The position numbers were made by a program, and so were the translations under genes. Below are positions 23,660 to 32,441 of a stretch of 46,724 nt of DNA, piece after piece; position 1 is the stretch's first letter; every line of letters starts with the position of its first letter. Origin of the DNA: Eubacteriales bacterium (lineage in GTDB: Bacteria > Bacillota > Clostridia > Oscillospirales > Oscillospiraceae); assembly GCA_030531595.1 (NCBI GenBank), contig JAUNND010000010.1:1-46724 (forward strand). The letters are read 5' to 3'. The notes beneath the pieces were generated by a model, which worked only from the letters and a program-made list of their open reading frames with translations, was not told the DNA's origin and did no database searches.

Positions 23660-24482
23660 GGTGCGTTTTTCCTTCGAAAAATGCATCGCGGCGGTGCTGT
23701 TTGCCGCCGTGTGTGCATATCCGGGTGCAAGGCTGTTCAACGCTATCACGCTTGAGGACAGCCTTGTCCTTATATCCGAAACACTTTGCAAAAGTGTGAG
23801 CTTTGAGGGGATAATTCTCAGAAACGAGATACCGCTTGGCATCTCGCCGGAAAATGTGCGCTGCTCCGACGGGGAGAGAATTCCCGCAGGCTATGAGCTG
23901 ACGGCGGGCGCTGTGAGTCCCGGATCGGCTGTTTATATGGAAAAATGTGACGGTTTTGAATATTTATCCCCGCCGGAGGGAAATATTACAGCGGATATTG
24001 TTCAAACTCTTCTCGCATCCGAGCCTCACACTCCCTCAAAAGGGCGTCTTGTGACAGGCAGATTTTGGTATTGCGCCGTTCTTGCCGACGGGGAGCTTCC
24101 GGCAGGGAAAAGCCGAATACGCATCAAGGCACATGAGGATGTTCTCACGGGCTTTGTCTCAAAAGGCGAGGACAATGCGTATATCATCCGCTTTGCCATG
24201 GACGATGGGAAATATCTCTCGGAGAGAAAAGTTACGGGAGAAGTAATACTGAAAGAATATACCGGCTTTGTCGTGCCGGAGAGTGCCGTTTATGAAAAGG
24301 ACGGCAAAAACTATGTGTGCGTTATCACCCCCGCCGGTGAACAGGAGCAGGAGGCGAAGGTTTTATACAGATATGACGGAAAAGCTCTGTTGAAAAAAGA
24401 CGGCGAACTCCAAGAAGGAGTCCGTATAACAGGGCATACCTCAGATTTGTTTCCGGAAGGCAGTTTTATAGTTTTTTCATAG
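23649..24482 (+). CDS. HlyD-like periplasmic-adaptor-type membrane protein
   Basis: A 277-residue protein with one N-terminal membrane helix ([15 protein letters not shown]) and an extracytoplasmic part with the pattern of HlyD/RND adaptor proteins: [26 protein letters not shown] (half-lipoyl style turn) and a late [19 protein letters not shown] plus [20 protein letters not shown] (beta-barrel and membrane-proximal style). A protein of this kind often lies beside the yggS-sepF-divIVA cluster in Clostridia; function unknown. The TTG start at 23649 overlaps hfq and follows GGAG closely; GTG at 23661 is the alternative. Expression is probably coupled to hfq. Confidence 0.7.
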   Translation: MIHKVRFSFEKCIAAVLFAAVCAYPGARLFNAITLEDSLVLISETLCKSVSFEGIILRNEIPLGISPENVRCSDGERIPAGYELTAGAVSPGSAVYMEKCDGFEYLSPPEGNITADIVQTLLASEPHTPSKGRLVTGRFWYCAVLADGELPAGKSRIRIKAHEDVLTGFVSKGEDNAYIIRFAMDDGKYLSERKVTGEVILKEYTGFVVPESAVYEKDGKNYVCVITPAGEQEQEAKVLYRYDGKALLKKDGELQEGVRITGHTSDLFPEGSFIVFS

Positions 24483-24485
24483 GTC

Positions 24486-24512
24486 ATAGTGTGAAAGTTC
24501 CTTTCGCACTAT
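24486..24512 (+). terminator. Hairpin after HlyD-like gene, weak or no T-run
   Basis: ATAGTGTGAAAG-TTC-CTTTCGCACTAT forms a 12-bp stem with one G-U pair. It is followed by ATTAATTAAATT rather than a T-tract, so termination may be partial. Confidence 0.6.
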
Positions 24513-24538
24513 ATTAATTAAATTAATAATCATCTTGT

Positions 24539-24609
24539 CATTCCTTTGCTTCGCGTGATAAGATGCAGCAATTTCATTACTGTTTGTGCCGACGCGAAGC
24601 GGCGGAATG
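24539..24609. repeat. Imperfect inverted repeat with ACGCGAAGC arms
   Basis: CATTCCTTTGCTTCGCGT (24539-24556) pairs with 24592-24609 with three mismatches; the outer AATAATCATC/GATGATTA sequences extend the symmetry. It is non-coding and directly precedes the GC-rich core at 24627. It looks like a second small non-autonomous element. Confidence 0.6.
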
Positions 24610-24626
24610 GATGATTAATATGCCGC

Positions 24627-24711
24627 AAACCGTAGGGCGGGGGCTTGCTCCCGCCGAAAAGTTGGTTGTTATCCGAGGTCACGGCGGGAGCAAGCCCCTG
24701 CCCTACAGTTT
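24627..24711. mobile_element. GC-rich palindromic core element, copy C
   Basis: Arms 24627-24656 and 24682-24711 (AAACCGTAGGGCGGGGGCTT... against its complement) pair almost perfectly over 30 bp. Same core as copies A, B, D and the decayed copy near 39383, but with neither terminal repeat type of A/D or B. It lies in the 304-base gap before yggS. Confidence 0.8.
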
Positions 24712-24733
24712 GAATGTTTGTATACACTATTAA

Positions 24734-24762
24734 TTGAAGATGTCTGTAACTTAGGGTACACT
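24734..24762 (+). promoter_or_regulatory. Possible promoter of yggS and the division genes
   Basis: TTGAAG (24734-24739), 17 bases, TACACT (24757-24762), 24 bases before the start. It would restart transcription after the repeat-filled gap. Confidence 0.5.
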
Positions 24763-24786
24763 TCATTGAGAGTAAGAGGAATGGCA

Positions 24787-25485
24787 ATGGACATAGAGAG
24801 AAACTTAGCGACCGTACAGCGGAACATTGAAGCCGCCGCAAAGAAAGCGGGACGGGAAGCGTCCGACATCATTCTTGTCGGCGCGACCAAGATGAACGAC
24901 GCCGAAGCCATACAGCGTGCCATACGCGCCGGTCTTATGTACTGCGGTGAAAACCGTGTTCAGGAGATGCTGGAAAAGGAGGGACAGGGCGCATACAAGG
25001 GTGCGCACCTCCACTTTGTCGGACACCTTCAAACCAACAAGGTGAAAAATGTTGTGGGGCTTGCAGAGCTTATCCACAGCGTCGATTCACCCGAGCTTAT
25101 GGATTGCATCTCAAAAGCCGCAATAGCAAAGGGCGTCGTTCAGAACATTTTAATAGAAATAAACGCGGCGGGTGAGGAGAGCAAATCCGGTTTTGCGCCA
25201 GGTGATTTTGCTTCGGCGATCATTCACGCGGCCTCTCTGGAGGGTATAAAGGTGCGCGGAGTGATGGCTGTGCCCCCGATTTGCGAGTCCGGAGAAGAAA
25301 ATCGCCCATATTTTAAGCTTGTGCAACAGCTTTTTATTGACAATAGCGAAAAAAAATACGATAATGTATGCATGGATTTTTTGTCTATCGGTATGAGCGG
25401 GGATTATATGACCGCGATTGAATGCGGCGCGAATATGATCCGGATCGGTTCTGCCATTTTCGGTCCCAGAAATTATCGGCTTTGA
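24787..25485 (+). CDS. yggS: PLP homeostasis protein, YggS/YlmE family
   Basis: Single-domain PLP-binding protein of the alanine-racemase-N fold, involved in vitamin B6 balance (YlmE in Bacillus). IILVGATKMNDAEAIQRAI carries the PLP lysine (usually VSKT, here ATKM); CGENRVQEMLEK, HFVGHLQTNKVK, IEINAAGEESKSGF and FLSIGMSGDYMTAIECGANMIRIGSAIFG are the family blocks. The ATG at 24787 is better spaced from AAGAGGA than the one at 24781. It heads the sepF-divIVA group. Confidence 0.93.
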   Translation: MDIERNLATVQRNIEAAAKKAGREASDIILVGATKMNDAEAIQRAIRAGLMYCGENRVQEMLEKEGQGAYKGAHLHFVGHLQTNKVKNVVGLAELIHSVDSPELMDCISKAAIAKGVVQNILIEINAAGEESKSGFAPGDFASAIIHAASLEGIKVRGVMAVPPICESGEENRPYFKLVQQLFIDNSEKKYDNVCMDFLSIGMSGDYMTAIECGANMIRIGSAIFGPRNYRL

Positions 25486-25558
25486 CGGGATCGCTGCCGG
25501 ACTGATAGCTGAGCTTCTTTTTTCCGGCGGGCATATTCGTAAATTTGGAGGCATGACC

Positions 25559-26188
25559 ATGGGTTTCATGGATGAACTGAAAAAGCTGACTCAACCTTAC
25601 GAGGATGAGGATGATTTTTTTGAAGGAGCGGACGAGAGCTTCAAGCCCACTCCGGTACAGACCGAACCTCCTGCGCAGGTAAGCGCAGAGCATGCAGCAT
25701 TTGAAAACAGCTTCGCTTCCCCGCAACAGAACACAGCGCCTCAGCAACCTAAAAAGCAGGCGCAGCAGGGCAGATCGCTCTTCGGCTCAAGGCAGCAGGC
25801 ACAGCCGCCCCAGAGCGTACCTGCCGACGATCAGCCCGAAAGCCTTTTCGGAAGCTTCGGCAAATCCAAAACGCCCAAAGCGCCCGGCAGAGGAGCTTTC
25901 AGCGGCGGAAGCAAGGAGTCTCAGGTGATACTGTTCGCACCCAAAACATTTGATGAAGCCGGCGAGATCGTCGGGCATATCAACGCAAGCCATTCCGTTG
26001 TCATGACCCTTGAAGGACTGCCGATGGATACGGCACGCAGACTTCTGGATTTCATCTCCGGCATCGCGTTTGCCCTTCAGGGGAAAATAACACCCGTTTC
26101 CGCAAAAACATACTTCGTCACTCCCAAGAATGTAGATATAGTCGGCGCTCAGTCCGAGCAGCCCGAGAGTGACGGACAGTATTTTTGA
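25559..26188 (+). CDS. sepF: Cell division protein SepF
   Basis: FtsZ membrane tether. The N-terminal amphipathic stretch MGFMDELKKLTQPYED is followed by a long Pro/Gln-rich linker (residues about 20-115) and the C-terminal SepF core: VILFAPKTFDEAGEIVGHIN, VVMTLEGLPMDTARRLLDFISGIAFAL, KTYFVTPKNVDI. The second ATG (25559) has correct spacing from GGAGG; the first (25553) would sit on top of it. Between yggS and divIVA, the usual Firmicutes order. Confidence 0.94.
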   Translation: MGFMDELKKLTQPYEDEDDFFEGADESFKPTPVQTEPPAQVSAEHAAFENSFASPQQNTAPQQPKKQAQQGRSLFGSRQQAQPPQSVPADDQPESLFGSFGKSKTPKAPGRGAFSGGSKESQVILFAPKTFDEAGEIVGHINASHSVVMTLEGLPMDTARRLLDFISGIAFALQGKITPVSAKTYFVTPKNVDIVGAQSEQPESDGQYF

Positions 26189-26228
26189 TATACACAGATA
26201 TACAAGAAATTGAAAGGTGGATAAAAAT

Positions 26229-26834
26229 ATGATTACTGCGCAGGATATTCGCGAAAAAAGCTTTGAGAAGAACCGCAAGGGCGGCTATGACATGGAGTCG
26301 GTCGATATTTTCCTCGAAGATATTGCAGATAGCATTACCGCATATCAGAAGGAAAATTCTGTGCTCAAGAGCAAGATGAAGGTTCTTGTAGATAAGATCG
26401 AGGATTACCGCGCCAATGAAGAGGCTCTCAACATGGCTGTTCTCTCTGCTCAGAAGCTAGCCGTGCAGATAGAGGCAGAAGCACGCACCCGTGCGACCTC
26501 CATCGTTGAAGAGGCCGAAGCGAAGGCGGCTACCGTGATCGGCGGTATTGCCGGTCAGAGAGAGATCGAAGAAAAGAAGCTGGAAGAAGCCAAGGTCTCT
26601 GTCGACAAATTCTTTGACAGTATCCGCAAGATATGCACCGCTCAGCTCAGAAATCTGGACTCCATAAGCGCGGGTATCCCCAAGCCGACCGCTCCTGCCG
26701 CTCCTGCTGCTCCCGCTGCAGAGGAGAAGGAGGAGGACGAGCCTGCCGAAGAGGAAGAGATCAAGATCGCTCCTGTCCAGAAAGCTCCTGCCAAGCAGAA
26801 GGATTTTGACAGCACTCAGCCTTTCACGCTGTGA
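26229..26834 (+). CDS. divIVA: DivIVA-family polar scaffold protein
   Basis: Coiled-coil protein that marks curved membranes and septa. MITAQDIREKSFEKNRKGGYDMESVDIFLEDI is the DivIVA N-terminal lipid-binding domain; a long heptad coiled coil follows (about residues 35-140). The C-terminal 60 residues are Pro/Ala- and Glu-rich, ending DSTQPFTL. The ATG at 26229 follows AAAGGTGG; the in-frame GTG at 26217 is part of that site. It probably works with SepF encoded upstream. Confidence 0.93.
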   Translation: MITAQDIREKSFEKNRKGGYDMESVDIFLEDIADSITAYQKENSVLKSKMKVLVDKIEDYRANEEALNMAVLSAQKLAVQIEAEARTRATSIVEEAEAKAATVIGGIAGQREIEEKKLEEAKVSVDKFFDSIRKICTAQLRNLDSISAGIPKPTAPAAPAAPAAEEKEEDEPAEEEEIKIAPVQKAPAKQKDFDSTQPFTL

Positions 26835-26854
26835 TTTCCGTTAACTGAATACAT

Positions 26855-26884
26855 CGGGGCGGGCGAAAAAATTCGTGCGCCCCG
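26855..26884 (+). other. Strong hairpin between divIVA and ileS
   Basis: CGGGGCG (26855-26861) and CGCCCCG (26878-26884) pair, with inner CGAA/TTCG. No T-run follows. The 100-base gap has no T-box signature, so ileS here is not obviously T-box controlled; the hairpin may protect or attenuate. Confidence 0.6.
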
Positions 26885-26935
26885 TTAGTGGTGTAATAAT
26901 ATACCATATTACTTATATAAACAGGGAGAAAACAT

Positions 26936-29737
26936 ATGCCACAGGATTTTAACTCCACTCTTAATCTGCCGAAGACAGATTTCCCCATGCGTGCGGGACT
27001 TCCCAAGCGTGAGCCCGAAATGCTCAAAAACTGGCTGGATATGGACATCTACAACGAGATGCTTAAAAAGAACGAAGGACACCAGCGCTTCAACCTTCAT
27101 GACGGCCCTCCCTTCTCCAACGGCAACATCCATATGGGTCACGCCCTGAACAAGTGCATCAAGGACTTTATTACCCGCTCCTACGCCATGCGCGGTTATT
27201 ATACTCCCTATATTCCCGGCTGGGATAACCACGGTATGCCCATCGAGAGTGCCATCATCAAGGAACAGAAGCTCAACCATAAAGCCATGTCCGTTGCCGA
27301 CTTCCGCTCCGCCTGCGAAGCTTACGCCGAAAAGTACATCAACATCCAGATGGACGGCTTCAAGCGTCTGGGCGTTATCGGTGACTGGGATCACCCCTAC
27401 AAGACCATGAGCAAGGGCTTTGAGGCGGATGAAGTCCGCGTATTCGGCAAGATGTATGCAAACGGCCACATCTACAAGGGGCTCAAGCCCGTCTACTGGT
27501 GCGCCAAGGACGAGACCGCTCTCGCAGAAGCGGAGATAGAGTATCAGGACGACCCCTGCACCACCGTTTACGTTAAGTTCCCCATGCATGACGATCAGGG
27601 CAAGCTTTCCCACCTCGACAAGAGCAAGCTCTATTTCGTTATCTGGACGACCACTATCTGGACCCTCCCCGGCAACCTCGCCATCGCATTGCATCCCGAC
27701 GAGAGCTATGCCATCGTAAAGCCCGATTACAGCGAGGAAATGTTCATTATGGCGGAGCCGCTGGCCGAGAAGGTCATGGGCATCGGCGGCTACACGAGCT
27801 ATCAGATCGTGGAGACCCATCCCGGCTCCTTCTTTGAAAATATGCTGGCAGACCATCCCTTCCTGCCCAAGACCTCAAGACTGCTGCTTGCCGATTACGT
27901 TACAATGGATTCCGGTACAGGCTGCGTCCATACCGCTCCCGGCTTCGGCGCGGACGACTATCTGACCTGTATGCGCTACGGCATGGAGATGGTCGTTCCC
28001 GTGGACGATCAGGGTCGCCATACCGACTATGCCGGCAAGTACGCGGGACTCAAAACCGATGAATCCAACCCCATTATCCTTGCCGATATGAAGGAAGCGG
28101 GCTCTCTGTTCGCCTCCGAGGAAATAGTTCACTCCTACCCGCACTGCTGGAGGTGCAAGTCTCCCATCATCTTCCGTGCGACTCCTCAGTGGTTCTGCTC
28201 CGTCGAGGGCTTCCGCGATGAAGCTATCAAGGCGTGCGACGATGTTAAATGGATGCCCGCATGGGGTCGTGAGAGACTGGGCGCGATGATCCGTGAGCGT
28301 GCCGACTGGTGTATTTCCCGTCAGCGCCGCTGGGGTCTGCCCATCCCCGTGTTCTACTGCGAGGACTGCCATAAACCCGTCTGCACAGAAGAGTCCATCG
28401 AGTCTGTCGCCTCCGTTTTCGAGGAATACGGCTCCAACGCATGGTTCGAAAGAGAAGCGAAGGGACTTCTGCCCGACGGCTTCGTCTGCCCCCACTGCGG
28501 CGGAAAGCACTTCACCAAGGAGACCGACACTCTGGACGGCTGGTTTGACTCCGGCTCCACTCATTTCGCTTCCATGAAGCGCGATCAGGGCTTCTGGCCC
28601 TCCGATATGTATATGGAAGGGGGCGACCAGTATCGCGGCTGGTTCCAGTCCTCTCTGCTCGTCGCTGTCGGTGCGCTGGGTCAGGGCTCGCCTTACCGTG
28701 AATGTCTCACCCACGGCTGGACGGTCGACGGCGAGGGCAAGGCCATGCACAAATCCCTCGGCAACGGCGTTGACCCTGCCGATATGATCAAGGAATTCGG
28801 CGCGGATATCGTCCGTCTGTGGGCAGGCTCTGCCGACTACCATGTGGACGTGCGCTGCTCCAAGGAGATCTTCAAGCAGCTCTCTCAGAGCTATCTGAAA
28901 TTCCGCAATACCGCCCGTTACTGCTTAGGCAACCTTGACGGCTTTGACGCCGATAACCTCGTCAGCCCCGAGGACATGGAGGAGCTTGACCGCTGGGCAC
29001 TCACCAAGCTCAATGAGCTTATTGAGAAGGTGACCGCTGCCTATAATGAGTATGAGTTCCACACCGTTTCCCACGCCATCAACGATTTCTGCGTTGTTGA
29101 GCTTTCCAGCTTCTATCTGGATATCATCAAGGACAGACTTTACTGCGAAGCTCCCAACGGCTTAAAGCGCCGTTCCGCACAGACCGCTCTCTATCTGATC
29201 CTCGATTCCATGGCAAAGATGTTCGCTCCCATCCTCGCCTTCACCTGCGATGAGATCTGGCTTGCCATGCCGCACAGAGCCTCCGACGATAAGCGCAACA
29301 TCGTTCTCAATACCATGAACAAGCCCTTTACCGAGTATAGTCTTGATGAAAAGACTATGGCAAAGTGGGACAGGCTCATTGCCGTGCGCGGCGATGTTAA
29401 CGGTGTTCTGGAAGCCGCCCGCGCCGAAAAGCGTATCGGCAAACCGCTGGAGGCATCCGTCAGACTCCACGCTCTCGATGACGAGGCCAAAGAGACTCTC
29501 AAGACCGTTGAAGATATGAACCTTGCCGAGCTGTTCATCGTATCCAACTGCCTCATCACCGAAGACGACGCGGACGAGTCCGCCGTTTCCGGCATGGGCA
29601 GCGCAAATCCCGCTCTGAAGGTCTCCGTTTCCGAGGCTGAGGGCGTAAAGTGCCCGCGCTGCTGGATGCACTCCGTTGACGCGGACAGCGAAACAGGTCT
29701 GTGCCCGCGCTGCAAGAGCGTTGTTGCTTCACTTTAA
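26936..29737 (+). CDS. ileS: Isoleucyl-tRNA synthetase
   Basis: A class I synthetase of 933 residues. Blocks: HDGPPFSNGNIHMGHALNK (HIGH motif as HMGH), GWDNHGMPIE, the editing domain (WTTTIWTLPGN, GTGCVHTAPGFG), SRQRRWGLPIP, and the KMSKS loop as GKAMHKSLGNGVDP, a variant in which the first residues are AMH. A C-terminal zinc knuckle CPRCWMH...CPRCK is complete. GGGAG precedes the ATG. Directly followed by lspA, the common ileS-lspA order. Confidence 0.97.
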   Translation: MPQDFNSTLNLPKTDFPMRAGLPKREPEMLKNWLDMDIYNEMLKKNEGHQRFNLHDGPPFSNGNIHMGHALNKCIKDFITRSYAMRGYYTPYIPGWDNHGMPIESAIIKEQKLNHKAMSVADFRSACEAYAEKYINIQMDGFKRLGVIGDWDHPYKTMSKGFEADEVRVFGKMYANGHIYKGLKPVYWCAKDETALAEAEIEYQDDPCTTVYVKFPMHDDQGKLSHLDKSKLYFVIWTTTIWTLPGNLAIALHPDESYAIVKPDYSEEMFIMAEPLAEKVMGIGGYTSYQIVETHPGSFFENMLADHPFLPKTSRLLLADYVTMDSGTGCVHTAPGFGADDYLTCMRYGMEMVVPVDDQGRHTDYAGKYAGLKTDESNPIILADMKEAGSLFASEEIVHSYPHCWRCKSPIIFRATPQWFCSVEGFRDEAIKACDDVKWMPAWGRERLGAMIRERADWCISRQRRWGLPIPVFYCEDCHKPVCTEESIESVASVFEEYGSNAWFEREAKGLLPDGFVCPHCGGKHFTKETDTLDGWFDSGSTHFASMKRDQGFWPSDMYMEGGDQYRGWFQSSLLVAVGALGQGSPYRECLTHGWTVDGEGKAMHKSLGNGVDPADMIKEFGADIVRLWAGSADYHVDVRCSKEIFKQLSQSYLKFRNTARYCLGNLDGFDADNLVSPEDMEELDRWALTKLNELIEKVTAAYNEYEFHTVSHAINDFCVVELSSFYLDIIKDRLYCEAPNGLKRRSAQTALYLILDSMAKMFAPILAFTCDEIWLAMPHRASDDKRNIVLNTMNKPFTEYSLDEKTMAKWDRLIAVRGDVNGVLEAARAEKRIGKPLEASVRLHALDDEAKETLKTVEDMNLAELFIVSNCLITEDDADESAVSGMGSANPALKVSVSEAEGVKCPRCWMHSVDADSETGLCPRCKSVVASL

Positions 29738-29740
29738 TTT

Positions 29741-30202
29741 ATGGTATTATATCTGCTGCTCGGCGCCGGAGTCATAGCTCTGGATCAGGCTGTGAAGCTG
29801 TATATTCTCAATACCGTCGCCGTAACGGGCAAAAGTGTTGAGTTCATTCCGAAGATCATGAGGCTCGTGTTCGTGCGCAATTACGGCGCGGCATTCAGCT
29901 TCCTTTCCGGAAGAAACGCAAAGGTCTTCTTTATCGCAGTTGCATTTGTATTCGTCGCACTGGTGATCGCCGCGCTGAAAACCGGCTTTATAAGCGGCAA
30001 GCTTGAAAGGCTGTGCCTTGTGCTGATCGCCGCTGGAGGTATTTCCAACTGCATCGACAGAATCGTTCACGGCTATGTTGTGGATATGTTCTCTACCGAG
30101 TTTATGAGCTTCCCCATTTTCAATGTCGCGGATATCTTTATAACCGTTTTTACCTTTGTCTTTGCCGGGAGCATGTTATTTTCCGGCAGAGACGGAGACT
30201 GA
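29741..30202 (+). CDS. lspA: Lipoprotein signal peptidase LspA, copy 1
   Basis: Aspartic membrane peptidase that cleaves prolipoproteins after lipid attachment by Lgt. The 153-residue product has four membrane helices, ALDQAVKLY near the start, VRNYGAAFSFLSG, and both catalytic aspartates in NCIDRIVHGYVVDMF and FPIFNVADIF. It follows ileS after three bases. A second LspA is encoded 57 bases downstream. Confidence 0.94.
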   Translation: MVLYLLLGAGVIALDQAVKLYILNTVAVTGKSVEFIPKIMRLVFVRNYGAAFSFLSGRNAKVFFIAVAFVFVALVIAALKTGFISGKLERLCLVLIAAGGISNCIDRIVHGYVVDMFSTEFMSFPIFNVADIFITVFTFVFAGSMLFSGRDGD

Positions 30203-30259
30203 TGACATCACCCCCCATTTCGCGTGTTGCTTTTTCAAAGCAGCAGAGAGGAGAAAAAT

Positions 30260-31321
30260 ATGCTGTATGCAATAGTCGGTATGCTCGTTATTATTCTGGA
30301 TCAGGGCGTTAAGTATTGGGTGACCAACAACATAATGCTCAACACTATAACCGAGCCGCTGATCCCCGGCGTTCTCAGTCTGGTACGTATGCACAATGAC
30401 GGTGCTGCGTTCAGCTTTCTGTCCGGCGGCGGCGCCAGGATATATTTCATTATTCTGACCGGCGTATTCACCCTGGCCGTAATACTCGCCCTCGCCACAA
30501 AGTTCATCAGAGGCGGCTTTGGTCGCTGGTGTCTTGTACTGGTCACGGCGGGCGGTCTTTCCAACTGTCTCGACCGTATCCTGTACGGCTATGTCGTTGA
30601 TATGTTCAAGATCGACCTGTTTGATTTTGCCGTATTCAACACAGCAGATGTATTTATTACGGTGTTCTCCCTGCTGTTTATCATTTACGTCATCTTCGGC
30701 GGCGAGACTGTCCGAAAGGGCGAGGGTGACGAATTTGACGAATATGATGACGAATCTTCCGACTCCCGCTCTCTCAGAGACGATGTGAGGGACACTGTCG
30801 ATACCGTGAAGTCCAAAAAGCCCTCTATGAAGCTCAGCTATGAAGCCGAGGACAGAGACGCGCCCCGCCGCGGTGCAAAGCGCGGAACAAACGAGCCCCG
30901 CAATGAAAAGCGTCCCGTAAGCAAGCGTGAGGCAGACAGCCGGTTTGAGTCTCTCAAACGTCCTACCGCCGAAGACGTTTCCAGACGCATGGGCAAAGCT
31001 TCCGAGCCTACCGCCGAGGACATTTATGCAGTCTTTGCCGCGAAGAGAGCCGGAACCGTCAAGGACGCTCCCAAGAGCAATGACGATGATCCCTTTGCCG
31101 CATGGGAGAAAGCAAACGGCCGCGCCCGCGCCGACGTTGCCGAAAGCAAGGCCGCAAAAGCCATGGGCGTTTCGCAGGCAAAGGTCAAGCGTGTTGAGGA
31201 AAGTGTGCCTGAGTACGTTCCTCAGAAGCGTCAGGCTCCCGTTCCCACGCCGAAAGCAGCGGCAAAAGCAGCGAGCGATGACGAATTTGACCTGGACGCT
31301 ATTCTGGCAGAGTTCAAGTAA
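30260..31321 (+). CDS. Second LspA with a long charged cytoplasmic tail
   Basis: The first 150 residues are a complete LspA: IILDQGVKYW, VRMHNDGAAFSFLSGG, and both catalytic aspartates in NCLDRILYGYVVDMF and FAVFNTADVF. Unlike ordinary LspA (about 150-165 residues) it continues for about 200 residues of disordered, highly charged sequence (Asp/Glu then Arg/Lys-rich), including two PTAED repeats (PTAEDVSRRM, PTAEDIYAVF) and FAAWEKANGRAR, ending exactly in FDLDAILAEFK. With four helices the tail is cytoplasmic. The ATG at 30260 has GAGAGGAG; the frame upstream to 30224 is not needed. It overlaps the rluD start (TAATG). Confidence 0.88.
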   Translation: MLYAIVGMLVIILDQGVKYWVTNNIMLNTITEPLIPGVLSLVRMHNDGAAFSFLSGGGARIYFIILTGVFTLAVILALATKFIRGGFGRWCLVLVTAGGLSNCLDRILYGYVVDMFKIDLFDFAVFNTADVFITVFSLLFIIYVIFGGETVRKGEGDEFDEYDDESSDSRSLRDDVRDTVDTVKSKKPSMKLSYEAEDRDAPRRGAKRGTNEPRNEKRPVSKREADSRFESLKRPTAEDVSRRMGKASEPTAEDIYAVFAAKRAGTVKDAPKSNDDDPFAAWEKANGRARADVAESKAAKAMGVSQAKVKRVEESVPEYVPQKRQAPVPTPKAAAKAASDDEFDLDAILAEFK

Positions 31322-32244
31322 TGGAAGAAAGTATTATTTCTGTAACAGCTATGGAGAGCGGAGAGAGACTCGACGCTCTCCTTGCTCATAGTATAGAAGG
31401 ATTGACCCGTTCCGCTGCCGTGCGTATTATCGAGCAGGGACTGGTCACGCTCAACGGCATTCCATTAAAGAAAAAATATCGCTGTAATGCGGGCGATATT
31501 TTTGAAACGCTCATCCCCGATACGGAGGAAGTCCCGCTCACGGCACAGAACATTCCGCTCGATATCGTTTTTGAGGACGCGGATGTGATCGTTGTGAACA
31601 AGGCGAGAGGCATGGTCGTCCATCCCGCTCCCGGACATCCGGACGGAACGCTTGTCAATGCACTGATGTACCACTGCGGCGAGTCTCTTTCGGGCATAGG
31701 CGGAGAGAAACGGCCGGGAATAGTCCACCGGATCGACAAGGATACCTCGGGACTGCTGATCGTCGCCAAAAATGATCCGGCGCATCAGTTCCTTTCCGCT
31801 CAGCTTGCCGACAGGAGCCTTTCGAGAGAATATGAGGCGATAGTTCGCGGAAATCTCCGCGAGGATGAGGGCGTTATCGATAAACCCATCGGCCGGCATC
31901 CGACCGACCGCAAGCGCATGGCGGTCACCGAGAAAAACAGCCGTAACGCGGTGACGTACTGGAAAGTTATTGAGCGTTACAGAGGCTATACAAGGGTGAA
32001 GTGTGTTCTGGAAACAGGCCGCACACACCAGATAAGAGTTCATATGGCAAGCATCGGCCATCCGCTGCTTGGAGATTTTACATATGGCGCACCGTCACCG
32101 GAGAAGGGTCTGGAGGGTCAGTGTCTCCATGCACGTCGGCTGAAATTCATTCACCCGCGCACAAAAGAGCAGATCGTGTTGGAAACGGCACTCCCGCAGT
32201 ATTTTGAGGATGTGCTTTCCCGCTTGGGCGAAAGCATCGGATAG
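31321..32244 (+). CDS. rluD: RluA-family 23S rRNA pseudouridine synthase
   Basis: The N-terminal S4 domain (RLDALLAHSIEGLTRSAAVRIIEQGLVTLNG) is followed by the catalytic domain with GRPGIVHRIDKDTSGLLIVAK-type block (RPGIVHRIDKDTSGLL, catalytic Asp), VVNKARGMVVHPAPGH and the late GRTHQIRVHMASIGHPLLGD. At 307 residues and next to lspA it matches RluD/YlyB, which modifies 23S rRNA; the exact site is inferred. The start overlaps the stop of the LspA-tail gene. Confidence 0.92.
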   Translation: MEESIISVTAMESGERLDALLAHSIEGLTRSAAVRIIEQGLVTLNGIPLKKKYRCNAGDIFETLIPDTEEVPLTAQNIPLDIVFEDADVIVVNKARGMVVHPAPGHPDGTLVNALMYHCGESLSGIGGEKRPGIVHRIDKDTSGLLIVAKNDPAHQFLSAQLADRSLSREYEAIVRGNLREDEGVIDKPIGRHPTDRKRMAVTEKNSRNAVTYWKVIERYRGYTRVKCVLETGRTHQIRVHMASIGHPLLGDFTYGAPSPEKGLEGQCLHARRLKFIHPRTKEQIVLETALPQYFEDVLSRLGESIG

Positions 32245-32255
32245 GAGATCGGGAA

Positions 32256-32441
32256 ATGAAAAAAACTTTGACAGGCATAATTGCCGCGGCGGTGCTGCTG
32301 GGCGTGGTCATCGGCGCTGTAAAGCTTGTAACCGGGATCATAGGCGGCGCATTCAATCTGATACTCGGGATCGCCGTAATAATCGCGCTGATCGTGATCG
32401 TTATATGGATGTTCGCTTATGCGAACAAAAAGAAGAAGTAG
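32256..32441 (+). CDS. 61-residue hydrophobic membrane peptide
   Basis: Small protein with a short basic start (MKK), two near-continuous membrane segments (IIAAAVLLGVVIGAV; LILGIAVIIALIVIVIWMFA) and a basic end (NKKKK). TAGGAGATCGGGAA precedes the ATG by a good distance, and it follows rluD by 11 bases, so it is likely expressed as the last gene of the long operon. It is not recognised as a known toxin or family. Confidence 0.7.
   Translation: MKKTLTGIIAAAVLLGVVIGAVKLVTGIIGGAFNLILGIAVIIALIVIVIWMFAYANKKKK

Noticed and set aside
26835..26935. T-box leader of ileS
   Set aside because: The gap is only about 100 bases and has no T-box core or specifier loop; only a GC hairpin is visible.
26909..28843. 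Two minus-strand open frames (315 and 322 codons) opposite ileS
   Set aside because: Antisense shadows of ileS with no start signals.
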